This document shows positions 33,748 to 42,739 of a stretch of DNA of 64,000 nucleotides, one piece after another (positions within the stretch are counted from its first letter, which is position 1; each line of letters starts with the position of its first letter). Source of the stretch: Bacteroidota bacterium (GTDB lineage: Bacteria > Bacteroidota > Ignavibacteria > Palsa-1295); contig JAJPIO010000014.1 in assembly GCA_021324735.1 (NCBI GenBank), forward strand, positions 124,001-188,000. Reading direction: 5' to 3'. The translations under genes and the position numbers were made by a program. Under the pieces are notes generated by a model. The model had not been told where the DNA came from. It saw nothing but the letters and a program-made list of their open reading frames with translations, and did not search any database.

Positions 33748-34041
33748 TTGCGCGGATCTCCTCCATCATTGCAGAACCCCCGACGAAAAAGAACTCCCAG
33801 CATCATATATTTCTTTTTATTTTTCGTCGGGACTTTTATTGCTGCCATCGGGTGGTATTTTAATTTCCGGCGGATGGACCTTAGTCCTGAGATTTACCAG
33901 CTTTCGCCGTTCATTGCTATTGCCGGGCATGTGCTGCAGATCGTTGCCACGTTCGCATACCTGCTTACGCCACAGTATGAAGCGAACGAGGACAACGAGG
34001 GGCCACTGGAAGAAGAGGACATTAGGAATGGAAAATTATAA
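33748..34041 (+). CDS. Small two-helix membrane protein inside the nuo operon
   Basis: 97 residues from a TTG at 33748; a TTG at 33769 is equally possible, and no good ribosome site marks either. It has two hydrophobic helices (SIIYFFLFFVGTFIAAIGWYF and SPFIAIAGHVLQIVATFAYLL) and an acidic C-terminal tail (ANEDNEGPLEEEDIRNGKL). I do not recognise it as a complex I subunit. It sits between nuoH and nuoI, a place usually without an extra gene, so it may be a lineage-specific accessory or assembly factor. The start and function are uncertain; the reading frame itself looks real by its helices and operon position. Confidence 0.6.
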   Translation: MRGSPPSLQNPRRKRTPSIIYFFLFFVGTFIAAIGWYFNFRRMDLSPEIYQLSPFIAIAGHVLQIVATFAYLLTPQYEANEDNEGPLEEEDIRNGKL

Positions 34042-34113
34042 GATAGATAGCAGCAGGAAGGGAAGCATAGGTGTGTTTTGTGTTGTTATGCACGGTCGCC
34101 AATTCTATTTAAG

Positions 34114-34809
34114 GTGGGAAGATATTTTTCGAATATCGCTCGCGGTCTCGGAACGGCCCTTACGGGGCTGCGTATCGTCATAGCCCATCTCATCCGCCGC
34201 AAGGTAACTCGGCAATATCCAGAACCCAAAGACGAGTATATTCTCCCGGAGCGTGCGCGCAATCGGCTCTACGTTAACATGGATGATTGTATCGGCTGCG
34301 ATAAGTGCGCGCGGGCCTGTCCGGTCGATTGCATCGAGATCGAAACGGTAAAATCGGTACCAGGTGAAGACCTCGGTGTCACGACCCGCAATGCCAAGAA
34401 GAAATCGTTGTGGGTGACCAAATTCGATATCGACATGGCCAAATGCTGCTACTGCTCCCTATGTGTGTGGCCATGCCCGACGGAGTGTATCGTGATGACG
34501 GAAGTGTTTGAGTTCTCGGAGCCGAAGCGCGAAAATCTGATCTATCATTTCGCAACGATGGATGCGGCCGACGCGGAATTACACAAAGAGAATTGGAAAA
34601 AATGGGAAGCGGAGGCAACCGTACTTCGGTCGAAGCAGGCCGCAGAGCGAGCAGCCAGGGTTGCTGAACAGCAGACTGCTAGCGCGCCACCAAGTGAAGT
34701 GAAGCCACCGCCGTTCGCTGCAAAGCCTGGTATTAAACCACCACCATTCGTTGCGAAGCCACCACAGCAGCCCGATAACGAAAGCGATAATAATAAAACA
34801 ACAGAGTAG
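34114..34809 (+). CDS. nuoI: NADH-quinone oxidoreductase subunit I, with a proline-rich tail
   Basis: About 231 residues from the GTG at 34114 (VGRYFSNIARGLGTALTGLRI), where family members begin; a TTG at 34078 adds 12 residues unlike the family. Two 4Fe-4S clusters are carried by CIGCDKCARACP and CCYCSLCVWPCP, relaying electrons towards NuoB. After the core, about 65 residues form a charged helix (KKWEAEATVLRSKQAAERAARVAEQQ) and a Pro-rich stretch with the repeat KPPPFAAKPGI / KPPPFVAKP, not usual for NuoI. Stop overlaps the nuoJ GTG by one base. Confidence 0.93.
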   Translation: MGRYFSNIARGLGTALTGLRIVIAHLIRRKVTRQYPEPKDEYILPERARNRLYVNMDDCIGCDKCARACPVDCIEIETVKSVPGEDLGVTTRNAKKKSLWVTKFDIDMAKCCYCSLCVWPCPTECIVMTEVFEFSEPKRENLIYHFATMDAADAELHKENWKKWEAEATVLRSKQAAERAARVAEQQTASAPPSEVKPPPFAAKPGIKPPPFVAKPPQQPDNESDNNKTTE

Positions 34810-35444
34810 TGTCTATCTTTGATATTCTGTTCTATCTATTTGCGGCCGCGATCGTCCTCTCGGCTGCGTTCGTTTCGCTTTCACGAAACATCGTGCACGC
34901 TGCATTCTCATTGCTTTTTACGTTCTTAGGGATCGCTGGAGTCTACGTATTACTCAGTGCGGATTTCATTGCGGTTAGTCAAATACTTATATACGTCGGT
35001 GGGATTTTGGTGCTTATCGTCTTTGGCGTAATGCTGACGAACCGGGTAACGAATATCGATATTCGTGCGGCGATCCGCTCGCGTATTCCCGCTTTTATTA
35101 TTTGTGCCGGCCTTCTTGCCCTTCTTATAGCATTCATCACACAGGCGCATTGGATTCGCTACGATGAGGAGCCGTGGAAGAAGACACCGTGGGGTAAGAA
35201 TGCTGTCGAGCAAGTGACGAAGCCCCTTCAAGGTTCGGTTCGGGAAGTGATCGATCAACAGGGGAGTCAGGGTACGGCCGCGGAGATCGGAAAGCTTCTC
35301 ATGAGTGATTATATGCTGCCGTTCGAGCTGCTGTCGATCGTTCTTCTCGTTGCGCTTATTGGTGCTGCCATGATAGCGAGGCAGGAAGCGGTGCAGAAGA
35401 AACGCCCATTGTCACCGAGCCTGCCAACGGAGGTGTCACAATGA
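34809..35444 (+). CDS. nuoJ: NADH-quinone oxidoreductase subunit J
   Basis: 211 residues from a GTG that overlaps the nuoI stop. Five hydrophobic helices and SRNIVHAAFSLLFTFLGIAGVYVLLSADFIAVSQILIYVGGILVLIVFGVMLTNR identify ND6/NuoJ. A hydrophilic stretch of about 55 residues (RYDEEPWKKTPWGKNAVEQV ... GTAAEIGKLLMSDYM) precedes the last helix. ATGA overlap with nuoK. Confidence 0.94.
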   Translation: MSIFDILFYLFAAAIVLSAAFVSLSRNIVHAAFSLLFTFLGIAGVYVLLSADFIAVSQILIYVGGILVLIVFGVMLTNRVTNIDIRAAIRSRIPAFIICAGLLALLIAFITQAHWIRYDEEPWKKTPWGKNAVEQVTKPLQGSVREVIDQQGSQGTAAEIGKLLMSDYMLPFELLSIVLLVALIGAAMIARQEAVQKKRPLSPSLPTEVSQ

Positions 35445-35758
35445 CCTTCGCTCCTGTAGGACTCACACATTTTCTTGTACTCGCGGCAGTGCTGCTGGTG
35501 CTCGGCTTGCTTACAATGCTAACGCGCCGGAATGCGATCGCGGTGCTTATGGGCATCGAGTTAATACTGAACGCTGCCAATATTAACTTCGTGGCGTTTA
35601 CCAGATACGGGGCTATTAATCTTGGAGGGCAGGTTGTCGCGATCTTTGTGATCGTCCTTGCGGCCTGCGAAGCGGCAGTTGCTCTCGCGATCGTACTTAA
35701 TTTGTATAAACGGCTCGGCTCAGTGAGTGTCCGCGAAGCCAATAAACTACGCGATTAG
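35441..35758 (+). CDS. nuoK: NADH-quinone oxidoreductase subunit K
   Basis: 105 residues, three helices, ND4L type. THFLVLAAVLLVLGLLTMLTRRNAIAVLMGIELILNAANINFVAF and VAIFVIVLAACEAAVALAIVLNLYKR hold the two conserved membrane glutamates (in GIELILNA and ACEAAV) that take part in proton transfer. Overlaps nuoJ by four bases and nuoL follows after two bases. Confidence 0.95.
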   Translation: MTFAPVGLTHFLVLAAVLLVLGLLTMLTRRNAIAVLMGIELILNAANINFVAFTRYGAINLGGQVVAIFVIVLAACEAAVALAIVLNLYKRLGSVSVREANKLRD

Positions 35759-35760
35759 CG

Positions 35761-37995
35761 GTGGACCAGCTCATAGTACTTTCACTGGTTGCTCTTGGCA
35801 TTCCCTTGCTGGGGTTTGTGCTCGTTATTTTTAACCAAAAGTCTCTTGGGGAGCGGGCGCATTTAGTTAGCATTCCGACGATCGCCTTTAGCACCGCGAT
35901 CTCATTGTATGTTGCATGGGTAAAGATCAAGAACCCTGCGCTTGGTACGTTGCAGTGGAGTGCGGAGTGGATTCGCTTCGGTATTGTCCCCGGATTTGGT
36001 CCACTCGCGATCCATTTAAATATACTATTCGATAGTATGACAGCGATCTTAATGGTCGTTGTGACAGGTGTTAGTCTGCTCGTACATGTTTTTTCGAGCG
36101 AATACATGAAGCGAGATAGCCGGTATGCACGCTATTACGCTTTTCTCGGCCTCTTTACCTTCTCGATGCTTGGCATCCTGCTTTCCGGCAATCTATTCCA
36201 GATCTATATTTTTTGGGAGTTGGTCGGCTTTAGTAGCTATGCACTCATCGGGCATTGGTACGAACGATCGGGACCGCAGTATGCTTCGAAGAAGGCCTTT
36301 ATCACAAATCGAGTTGGTGATGTCTTCTTTTGGATCGGCATCTTACTCCTTTTCGCTCAATTCCATACGTTCGATCTTCGGGCGATCTTTGGATTTATTA
36401 ATGAGGGACTGCCGCTCTCGTTTAGCATACTCGGGTTTTCACCGGAGACGACACTTACGATTGCAGGTCTTCTTATTTTCGGTGGCGCAATAGCCAAGAG
36501 CGCGCAATTCCCTCTTCATATCTGGCTGCCGGATGCTATGGAAGGTCCGACGCCCGTTTCCGCACTCATTCATGCGGCCACGATGGTTGCTGCCGGGGTG
36601 TATCTCATGGCGCGTGTCTTCCCACTCCTTACGGCGGATGCAATGCTTGTTGTGGCATGTGTCGGGGCGTTCACGAGTTTCCTGGCTGCTACGATCGCTC
36701 TGACTCAACGAGATATCAAGCGAGTCCTTGCCTATTCAACGATCTCGCAGCTCGGCCTGATGATGATGAGCATCGGCGCCGGCGCGGTGGCATCGGGAAT
36801 ATTTCATTTGGTGACGCATGCAGCATTCAAAGCGTGCCTGTTTTTAGGTGCCGGCTCCGTCATTCATGCGATGCACCGTGCCATGCACGCGGTACACGAT
36901 CATGAGACCGACGCTCAGGATATTCACAACATGGGTGGCCTGCTTAAAAAGATGCCGGTTACAGGTTGGACGTATCTCATCGCTACGCTTGCGATTACCG
37001 GACTTCCACTTACAGCAGGCTTTATGTCGAAGGGAGAGATCCTTTCGGGTGTGCTGGCATACGGTAATCTGCAAACAGGTATCGCTACGGCACTACCTTG
37101 GATCGGCTTTGGTGTCACGATGCTTACCGCACTGTATATGTGGCGGCAGATATTCCTTGTGTTCTTTGGGATACCTTCAAAGCCCGATCTTTACGCGAAA
37201 ATACAAGAATCACCTCGAGTAATGACTGCTCCCCTGGTCATTCTTGCATTACTTAGTTTGTGGATCTGCTACGGAAGGAATCCGATCGATCCGGAGCATG
37301 GGTGGCTGCTAAAGAAAGGTGTAACGACCCCTGCACAGGTGATCCCACCGCAAACAGCACCAACATTCCGGCCCAAACATTATCTTTCGTATCAGACGGA
37401 GCAGGACGGCTTTGGAATTGCCGTTGCACCTTCCATAGAAGGTACGCAAGGGTGGAGTGTGCCACCGATGCCTCACCAGGTGGCTCTCATGGAGAATCGC
37501 CATGGGATCTCCGCCATTGCGGAATATTATGCGCTCGGTTCTGCTGTGCTCGGATTTCTCATTGCGTGGCTATTCTTCTCATTTCGTCCAGGGATGGCTG
37601 TAAGCGTCCGGAAAGCCTTTAAACCACTGTATACCTTTAGCTTCCGAGGTTGGTTTATCGACGATCTTTACGAATTCGTTTTTTCCGACACGATCATTTT
37701 TTCTTCCCGTGTGAGCGCTTGGGTCGATCGGGTGGTCATTGATGGCCTTGTGAATTTAGCCGCTCGCGTAGCTGTTCTTTTATCGCGTATCGTCGGATGG
37801 TTCGATAGGTATGTAGTCGATGGTCTTGTAACGCTTACAGGTGCCACAATACAATTCTTAGGGCTGATGGCCCGCTCGGTGCAATCAGGCCGAATACAAA
37901 CCTATCTTACATGGGTCGTGGCCGCCGTGGTAGCGATCTTTTTTATTGCGTGGTGGGCGCTCGCTCATCCTTTTACGCTGTCCATCTTGCCATAG
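35761..37995 (+). CDS. nuoL: NADH-quinone oxidoreductase subunit L
   Basis: 744 residues from a GTG. It is an antiporter-like proton channel at the distal end of the membrane arm, with the typical blocks FWELVGFSSYALIGHWYERSGPQYASKKAFITNRVGDVFFWIGI, AQFPLHIWLPDAMEGPTPVSALIHAATMVAAGVYLMAR and HAAFKACLFLGAGSVIHAMH, then a long C-terminal lateral helix region. Near the end there is a repeated element (DRVVIDGLVNLAARVAVLLSRIVGWFDRYVVDGLVTLTG), found in many NuoL proteins. Six bases after the stop lies the subtilisin gene, not nuoM. Confidence 0.95.
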   Translation: MDQLIVLSLVALGIPLLGFVLVIFNQKSLGERAHLVSIPTIAFSTAISLYVAWVKIKNPALGTLQWSAEWIRFGIVPGFGPLAIHLNILFDSMTAILMVVVTGVSLLVHVFSSEYMKRDSRYARYYAFLGLFTFSMLGILLSGNLFQIYIFWELVGFSSYALIGHWYERSGPQYASKKAFITNRVGDVFFWIGILLLFAQFHTFDLRAIFGFINEGLPLSFSILGFSPETTLTIAGLLIFGGAIAKSAQFPLHIWLPDAMEGPTPVSALIHAATMVAAGVYLMARVFPLLTADAMLVVACVGAFTSFLAATIALTQRDIKRVLAYSTISQLGLMMMSIGAGAVASGIFHLVTHAAFKACLFLGAGSVIHAMHRAMHAVHDHETDAQDIHNMGGLLKKMPVTGWTYLIATLAITGLPLTAGFMSKGEILSGVLAYGNLQTGIATALPWIGFGVTMLTALYMWRQIFLVFFGIPSKPDLYAKIQESPRVMTAPLVILALLSLWICYGRNPIDPEHGWLLKKGVTTPAQVIPPQTAPTFRPKHYLSYQTEQDGFGIAVAPSIEGTQGWSVPPMPHQVALMENRHGISAIAEYYALGSAVLGFLIAWLFFSFRPGMAVSVRKAFKPLYTFSFRGWFIDDLYEFVFSDTIIFSSRVSAWVDRVVIDGLVNLAARVAVLLSRIVGWFDRYVVDGLVTLTGATIQFLGLMARSVQSGRIQTYLTWVVAAVVAIFFIAWWALAHPFTLSILP

Positions 37996-38001
37996 TTGTT
38001 T

Positions 38002-41000
38002 ATGATGATGAAAATTAGAAATTCGTCCCTCGGGCTGACTGTCATTCTTTGTATTGCTCTGGCTTCTCTGGATTCATTCGCCTCGGACGGCGATAGGGCA
38101 ACACATCCTGGCATCGATGCTTCCCGATTGACACCGTATACGAAGGGAGTTGTCTATATTAAGTTTAAGAAAGGCTCCGCGATCCTTTCCAGGATCACCC
38201 CAAAGGGCGCCATTGCTCAATCGGCAGGGCCAGCGGCTTTCATGCGGGCGATCGATAAATTAAACATGCTCGAAATTGTACCGTTCGATGCTCGCGCGCC
38301 GAAAGATTCCATTACCTTCGCTCTGGGTATCGACCGAATGTATTCGCTCTATTATTCGAATCTTTCTATCGACCCGTACTCCGCACTTGACCTATTGCAA
38401 GCGACTGGCGAGATCGAATGTGGCTCACCCCGGTATCGCTTTCCGGTCTTAAACCAGCCGAACGATCCGGGCCTCAGCCAGCAATGGGCGCTTTCAAAGA
38501 TGAAAGTGCAGAATGCATGGAATACCACAACGGGAGATACATCGATCGTTATTGCAGATGTCGATGATGCTATTGCGATCGACCATGAAGATTTGACGAA
38601 TGCCATTAAGATCAATTGGGGAGAAGTTGGGCTCGACGCTCAAGGGCATGACAAGCGAACCAACGGCATCGATGACGATAGCGACGGTATTGTCGATAAC
38701 TGGCAGGGCGCGGACGTAGCAGGTGATGGCAGCCAAGCCCCGCAACTGGTACCGGCAGGTGATCCACGACCGCGTGGCAACAACGCCGACGCAACTCATG
38801 GCACGTTAACGGCCGGCTGCTTCGCAGCGACGGGCAATAACGGAAAGGGCATTGCTGGCGTAGCCTACGGCTGCAAGTTATTGGCGATCAAGGCCAGCTA
38901 TAGTAGCGATACTGTGGACGCCGGTTATGAAGGCGTTCACTACGCGGTAACACACGGAGCTAACATTGTTAATTGCTCCTGGGGTGGTTTGCTTCCTCCG
39001 GCCTCTACTTCATTTGCGACCGCTTTTACAGAAGAAGCCCGCTTGCGCGGAGTTCTTATTGTAGCGGCAGCTGCGAATGCGGCTGTAAGTAACGATCAAT
39101 ATCCCATGTATCCAGCCAATGCTCCAGGCGTTCTGAGTGTCGGCTCTACCGGTAGCTCCGATCAGGCATCTGGCTTCTCAGATTACGGGCACAATGTAAA
39201 AGTCTGGGCACCGGGCGAAGGTATCTACAGTACATACCCACCGAATACTTATAACGCGGAAAGTGGGACCAGCTTCGCTTCGCCGCTGACAGCGGGAGTG
39301 GCCGGATTAGTTTGGTCCGCACATAGAGATTGGCTGGCTCAGTTCGTTTCACGCCAGATCATTCAAACAGTAGACAATGTCGTTAATCCAAGCGATCGTC
39401 AAAATTATTGGGGCCGCGTGAACGCGAGTGCCGCCGTTACATCTCCATTAGGGCCGGGGCTGATCGTAACGGGCTATACGCTCGATGGCGTTGCATCGGA
39501 TTCTTTGAAGCCAGGTCAACACGATCTCAAGATCACCTTTAAGAACGTAGTAGGTGCGGCAAGTTCGAATATTACTGCTACACTGGTGCCGGCGGTTGGG
39601 GTGGTCTATTCAACGGCTCCTGCAAATCTGGGCACGATGGCGGAAGGAGTATCTACGACGGGGGATTATCAGATCACTCGTACTGGTGTGTTCAGCGAAG
39701 GCAATTATCCAGTAAAGATTGCCATTACGGACGGGGCCAATTATGTTGACACGTTAATATTGAATGTGCCGCTTTCTAAGCAGGCGGGATTTAAGATCGA
39801 CCGCGCCGGAATCTATGGTTCAAGTATCAAGCGAGTTTCGAATACCGTAGCGTGGGCGGCGTTCGGTAATCTTTCCCCGACGACCGGTGCAGTGCTCATT
39901 GCACAATATGCGAATCAGCAGGGAGGCCATTGGAGCGACACCTTGACGCTCAACGATGGCTCGAGCGCGCCATTCGATGTGGAATCGTGGGATTCGCTCA
40001 ATGCTTATTTCGGGACCGGGCAGTCCAACGCTGGTTCTGTTATCTATACTAATGATGGCGGCCAGAGTTTTTCTCAGGTTTACGTTTCCACTTTGACACC
40101 GTTCGTCAACAGCATTCATTTCTTCGATCCGCAAAATGGTATACTCATCGGTGATCCGAAAGGGACCAAGTGGGGTATTGGAGTAACGACGAATGGCGGT
40201 GCAAATTGGAAAGCGCTTGCGAAGCCGGTGGCTGCATTTAGTGGCTTAGCAAGTTGGAATAATGCTACCGCATGGGTTGGCGATAATGGCTGGTTTGGTA
40301 CCGACTCCAACCGCATTTATCGGACGACCGATCGTGGGCAGACATGGACTCCGGTGATAACGTCCTATCGTCATTCACTCGCCCTTGCCTTTGATGACGA
40401 TGCTCTGCATGGCATCGCATGCTTCCGGCCTGCTGCTACCAGTGGGAGTACGAGCCTCTCCGGACAGAACGGTATTATGGTAACCGCCGATGGCGGCCAG
40501 CATTGGAATATTCTCGCGACCCTGCCTACCGTAAATGTTTCTCCCGGTGGTGTGCAATTTATCCCTAAATCAGATATTGCGATCTTAACCAGCAATATGG
40601 GAGTATTTCGTACAACCGATTTTGGAGCCACCTGGTCACCGATTGGCATTCCGGTTAGTTATGTATCCGATGGTGCCGACATCAGTATTTCGAGAGGTCA
40701 GGCCCAGTTTGTGGTCAGCCTGAATTCCGGTAGCAATGGAGTTGCCACGTATCACGAGCCAATGGCTGATCCGTTGCAGGCGGTTAAGGATGCAGCATTG
40801 CCCGGCTTTGATTTCAGTGTTTCACCGAATCCGGCACAAAGTAATTTAACCGTATTGCTCACATTGTCATCGGATGAGCGTGTGCGGATCACCATCACGG
40901 ATGAGCTTGGGCGAACGATACAAACTCTTAACGATGGTTGGCTTGCGACGGGCGAGCATTCGTTTGCATTCCATGTAAGCGATCTATCACCGGGCGTCTA

Positions 41001-41064
41001 TTATGCTGTCGTAGAAACGGCTTCCGGAGCTCATGTCGCCCGTGCAATAACGCTCATTAAGTAA
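38002..41064 (+). CDS. Secreted S8 (subtilisin-like) serine peptidase with T9SS domain, inside the nuo operon
   Basis: About 1020 residues from the ATG at 38002 (TTG at 37996 is also in frame). A signal peptide (ILCIALASLDSFAS) leads to a subtilisin domain with the triad Asp188 (VDDAIAIDHEDL, where DTG/DSG is usual), His266 (THGT) and Ser424 (GTSFASP). A beta-rich region follows (~470-600), then BNR/Ycf48-like repeats (YTNDGGQSFS, VTTNNGGANWK-type, YRTTDRGQTWT, FRTTDFGATWS), and a C-terminal T9SS domain (VRITITDELGRTIQTLNDG ... SPGVYYAVVETASGAHVARAITLIK). It is likely exported to the surface or medium. It lies 6 bases after nuoL and 24 before nuoM, so it is transcribed with them. Nothing links it to respiration. 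Confidence 0.92.
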   Translation: MMMKIRNSSLGLTVILCIALASLDSFASDGDRATHPGIDASRLTPYTKGVVYIKFKKGSAILSRITPKGAIAQSAGPAAFMRAIDKLNMLEIVPFDARAPKDSITFALGIDRMYSLYYSNLSIDPYSALDLLQATGEIECGSPRYRFPVLNQPNDPGLSQQWALSKMKVQNAWNTTTGDTSIVIADVDDAIAIDHEDLTNAIKINWGEVGLDAQGHDKRTNGIDDDSDGIVDNWQGADVAGDGSQAPQLVPAGDPRPRGNNADATHGTLTAGCFAATGNNGKGIAGVAYGCKLLAIKASYSSDTVDAGYEGVHYAVTHGANIVNCSWGGLLPPASTSFATAFTEEARLRGVLIVAAAANAAVSNDQYPMYPANAPGVLSVGSTGSSDQASGFSDYGHNVKVWAPGEGIYSTYPPNTYNAESGTSFASPLTAGVAGLVWSAHRDWLAQFVSRQIIQTVDNVVNPSDRQNYWGRVNASAAVTSPLGPGLIVTGYTLDGVASDSLKPGQHDLKITFKNVVGAASSNITATLVPAVGVVYSTAPANLGTMAEGVSTTGDYQITRTGVFSEGNYPVKIAITDGANYVDTLILNVPLSKQAGFKIDRAGIYGSSIKRVSNTVAWAAFGNLSPTTGAVLIAQYANQQGGHWSDTLTLNDGSSAPFDVESWDSLNAYFGTGQSNAGSVIYTNDGGQSFSQVYVSTLTPFVNSIHFFDPQNGILIGDPKGTKWGIGVTTNGGANWKALAKPVAAFSGLASWNNATAWVGDNGWFGTDSNRIYRTTDRGQTWTPVITSYRHSLALAFDDDALHGIACFRPAATSGSTSLSGQNGIMVTADGGQHWNILATLPTVNVSPGGVQFIPKSDIAILTSNMGVFRTTDFGATWSPIGIPVSYVSDGADISISRGQAQFVVSLNSGSNGVATYHEPMADPLQAVKDAALPGFDFSVSPNPAQSNLTVLLTLSSDERVRITITDELGRTIQTLNDGWLATGEHSFAFHVSDLSPGVYYAVVETASGAHVARAITLIK

Positions 41065-41088
41065 TTTAGAGATTCGATTCACCATAGA

Positions 41089-42732
41089 ATGATAAGCGAA
41101 CTTCCGCTTTTAACTTTCATCACATTTTTGCCGGTCGTAGGTATTGTGCTTACGGCCGTCGTGGCCAAAGATCGCATACCTATCATTCGTGGTATTACTC
41201 TTGGCATTACACTGCTTCAGTTAGTTATTGCGGTCCTGATCTTTCTGAATTATAATGGATCGCTCGCTGGCGTTAACGATGCCCGCAGTTTCCAATTCGT
41301 CGAGCGCCTGCCCTGGATCCGGCTTTCCGGTCTCGGTATCTTTGGAAACCTGGCTATCGATTATTTCATGGGCCTCGATGGCCTCTCGGTGGCGATGGTA
41401 TTGCTCTCAGCTATTATTATGGTTGTTGGGGCCGTGGCCAGTTTTTCTATTCATCGCCACATCAAAGGTTACTTCATTATGTACCTCTTGCTCGACATCG
41501 GAGTGATGGGTACGTTCTGCGCACTCGATTTTTTCCTTTTCTATATCTTTTGGGAGCTGATGCTTTTGCCAATGTACTTCCTCATTGGCATTTGGGGAGG
41601 TCCGCGACGTGAATACGCCGCTATTAAGTTTTTCCTCTATACCCTGCTCGGCTCGGTTGCGATGCTCCTGGTGATGATCGGCCTTTATTTTTCCAATCAG
41701 GTCCTGCTCTTTGACGGTGCTCACCATCTTATCATGAGCCCGCTCACCCACAAACCGGAGGTCTATCATACGTTTAGTATGTTACGGATGATGGATCCCT
41801 CGGCAATGGTGCCGGGCAGCATTCTTTCCGGCTTAGGGACAACATGGCGTTATATCGCATTCTTCGCCCTCTTTTTTGCTTTTGCAGTGAAGATACCAAT
41901 GGTACCCTTCCATACGTGGTTACCGGATGCACATGTCGAAGCCCCGACCGCTATTTCGGTAGTGCTCGCGGGTGTATTGCTTAAGATGGGCGGATATGGC
42001 ATTCTGCGATTATCGCTTGGCATCTTCCCCGAGATCGCACTATCGCTCTCGTGGTATATGGCGATGTTTGGTTTTATCAATATCGTTTATGGAGCACTCT
42101 GTGCGATGGCCCAAAGCGATTTTAAACGGCTGATCGCGTATAGCTCGGTTAGTCACATGGGATTTGTACTGCTCGGTATTGCGGCTCTCAATTCGCAGGG
42201 AATGGTCGGAGCGATCATGCAAATGTTCAATCATGGTACGATCACAGCCATGCTATTTCTTATTGTAGGAGTGCTATACGACCGAACGCAAACTCGCGGT
42301 GTGCTCGAATTCGGCGGCCTCGCGAACCAGATGCCAAAATATTTTGCGATCACAGTAATAGCGTTCTTCGCTGCGCTTGGTCTTCCGGCCATGTCGCTAT
42401 TTATTTCGGAGGCGTTGGTCTTTATCGGCTCTTTCCAGACCTGGCAGACGTGGACGATCGTTTCTACGCTGGGTATTATCCTTACTGCCGCATATTTTCT
42501 CTGGACATTGCAGCGAATGTTCTTTGGAGCCACACCAGAAAAATGGAATAACCTACCCGATATCAATGGCCGCGAATTAGCATCACTCATTCCGCTTGCC
42601 GTTATAGTGTTTGCGCTTGGCATCTACCCGGCGCCGGTGATCGACCTTCTAACATCGAGTGTTAACGCGCTCGTGTCGATCGTTCATGCTCATGGCCCGC
42701 TCGAGCATGCGGCCGCAGCCTTGGTGAGGTAG
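41089..42732 (+). CDS. nuoM: NADH-quinone oxidoreductase subunit M
   Basis: 547 residues with about fourteen helices, an antiporter-like subunit (ND4). Visible marks: FWELMLLPMYFLIGIWGGPRREYAAIKFFLYTLLGSVAMLL, PMVPFHTWLPDAHVEAPTAISVVLAGVLLKMGGYGILR, MAQSDFKRLIAYSSVSHMGFVLLGI and MFNHGTITAMLFLIVGVLYDR. The conserved helix-5 Glu (in FWELMLLP) and helix-7 Lys are present. Preceded by the subtilisin gene and followed by nuoN after 7 bases. Confidence 0.95.
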   Translation: MISELPLLTFITFLPVVGIVLTAVVAKDRIPIIRGITLGITLLQLVIAVLIFLNYNGSLAGVNDARSFQFVERLPWIRLSGLGIFGNLAIDYFMGLDGLSVAMVLLSAIIMVVGAVASFSIHRHIKGYFIMYLLLDIGVMGTFCALDFFLFYIFWELMLLPMYFLIGIWGGPRREYAAIKFFLYTLLGSVAMLLVMIGLYFSNQVLLFDGAHHLIMSPLTHKPEVYHTFSMLRMMDPSAMVPGSILSGLGTTWRYIAFFALFFAFAVKIPMVPFHTWLPDAHVEAPTAISVVLAGVLLKMGGYGILRLSLGIFPEIALSLSWYMAMFGFINIVYGALCAMAQSDFKRLIAYSSVSHMGFVLLGIAALNSQGMVGAIMQMFNHGTITAMLFLIVGVLYDRTQTRGVLEFGGLANQMPKYFAITVIAFFAALGLPAMSLFISEALVFIGSFQTWQTWTIVSTLGIILTAAYFLWTLQRMFFGATPEKWNNLPDINGRELASLIPLAVIVFALGIYPAPVIDLLTSSVNALVSIVHAHGPLEHAAAALVR

Positions 42733-42739
42733 GACGCGA

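Noticed and set aside
37720-37860. Repeat at the NuoL C-terminus as a sign of a frameshift or duplication
   Set aside because: A repeated VDGLVN-type element is common in the C-terminal helices of NuoL; the frame is intact.
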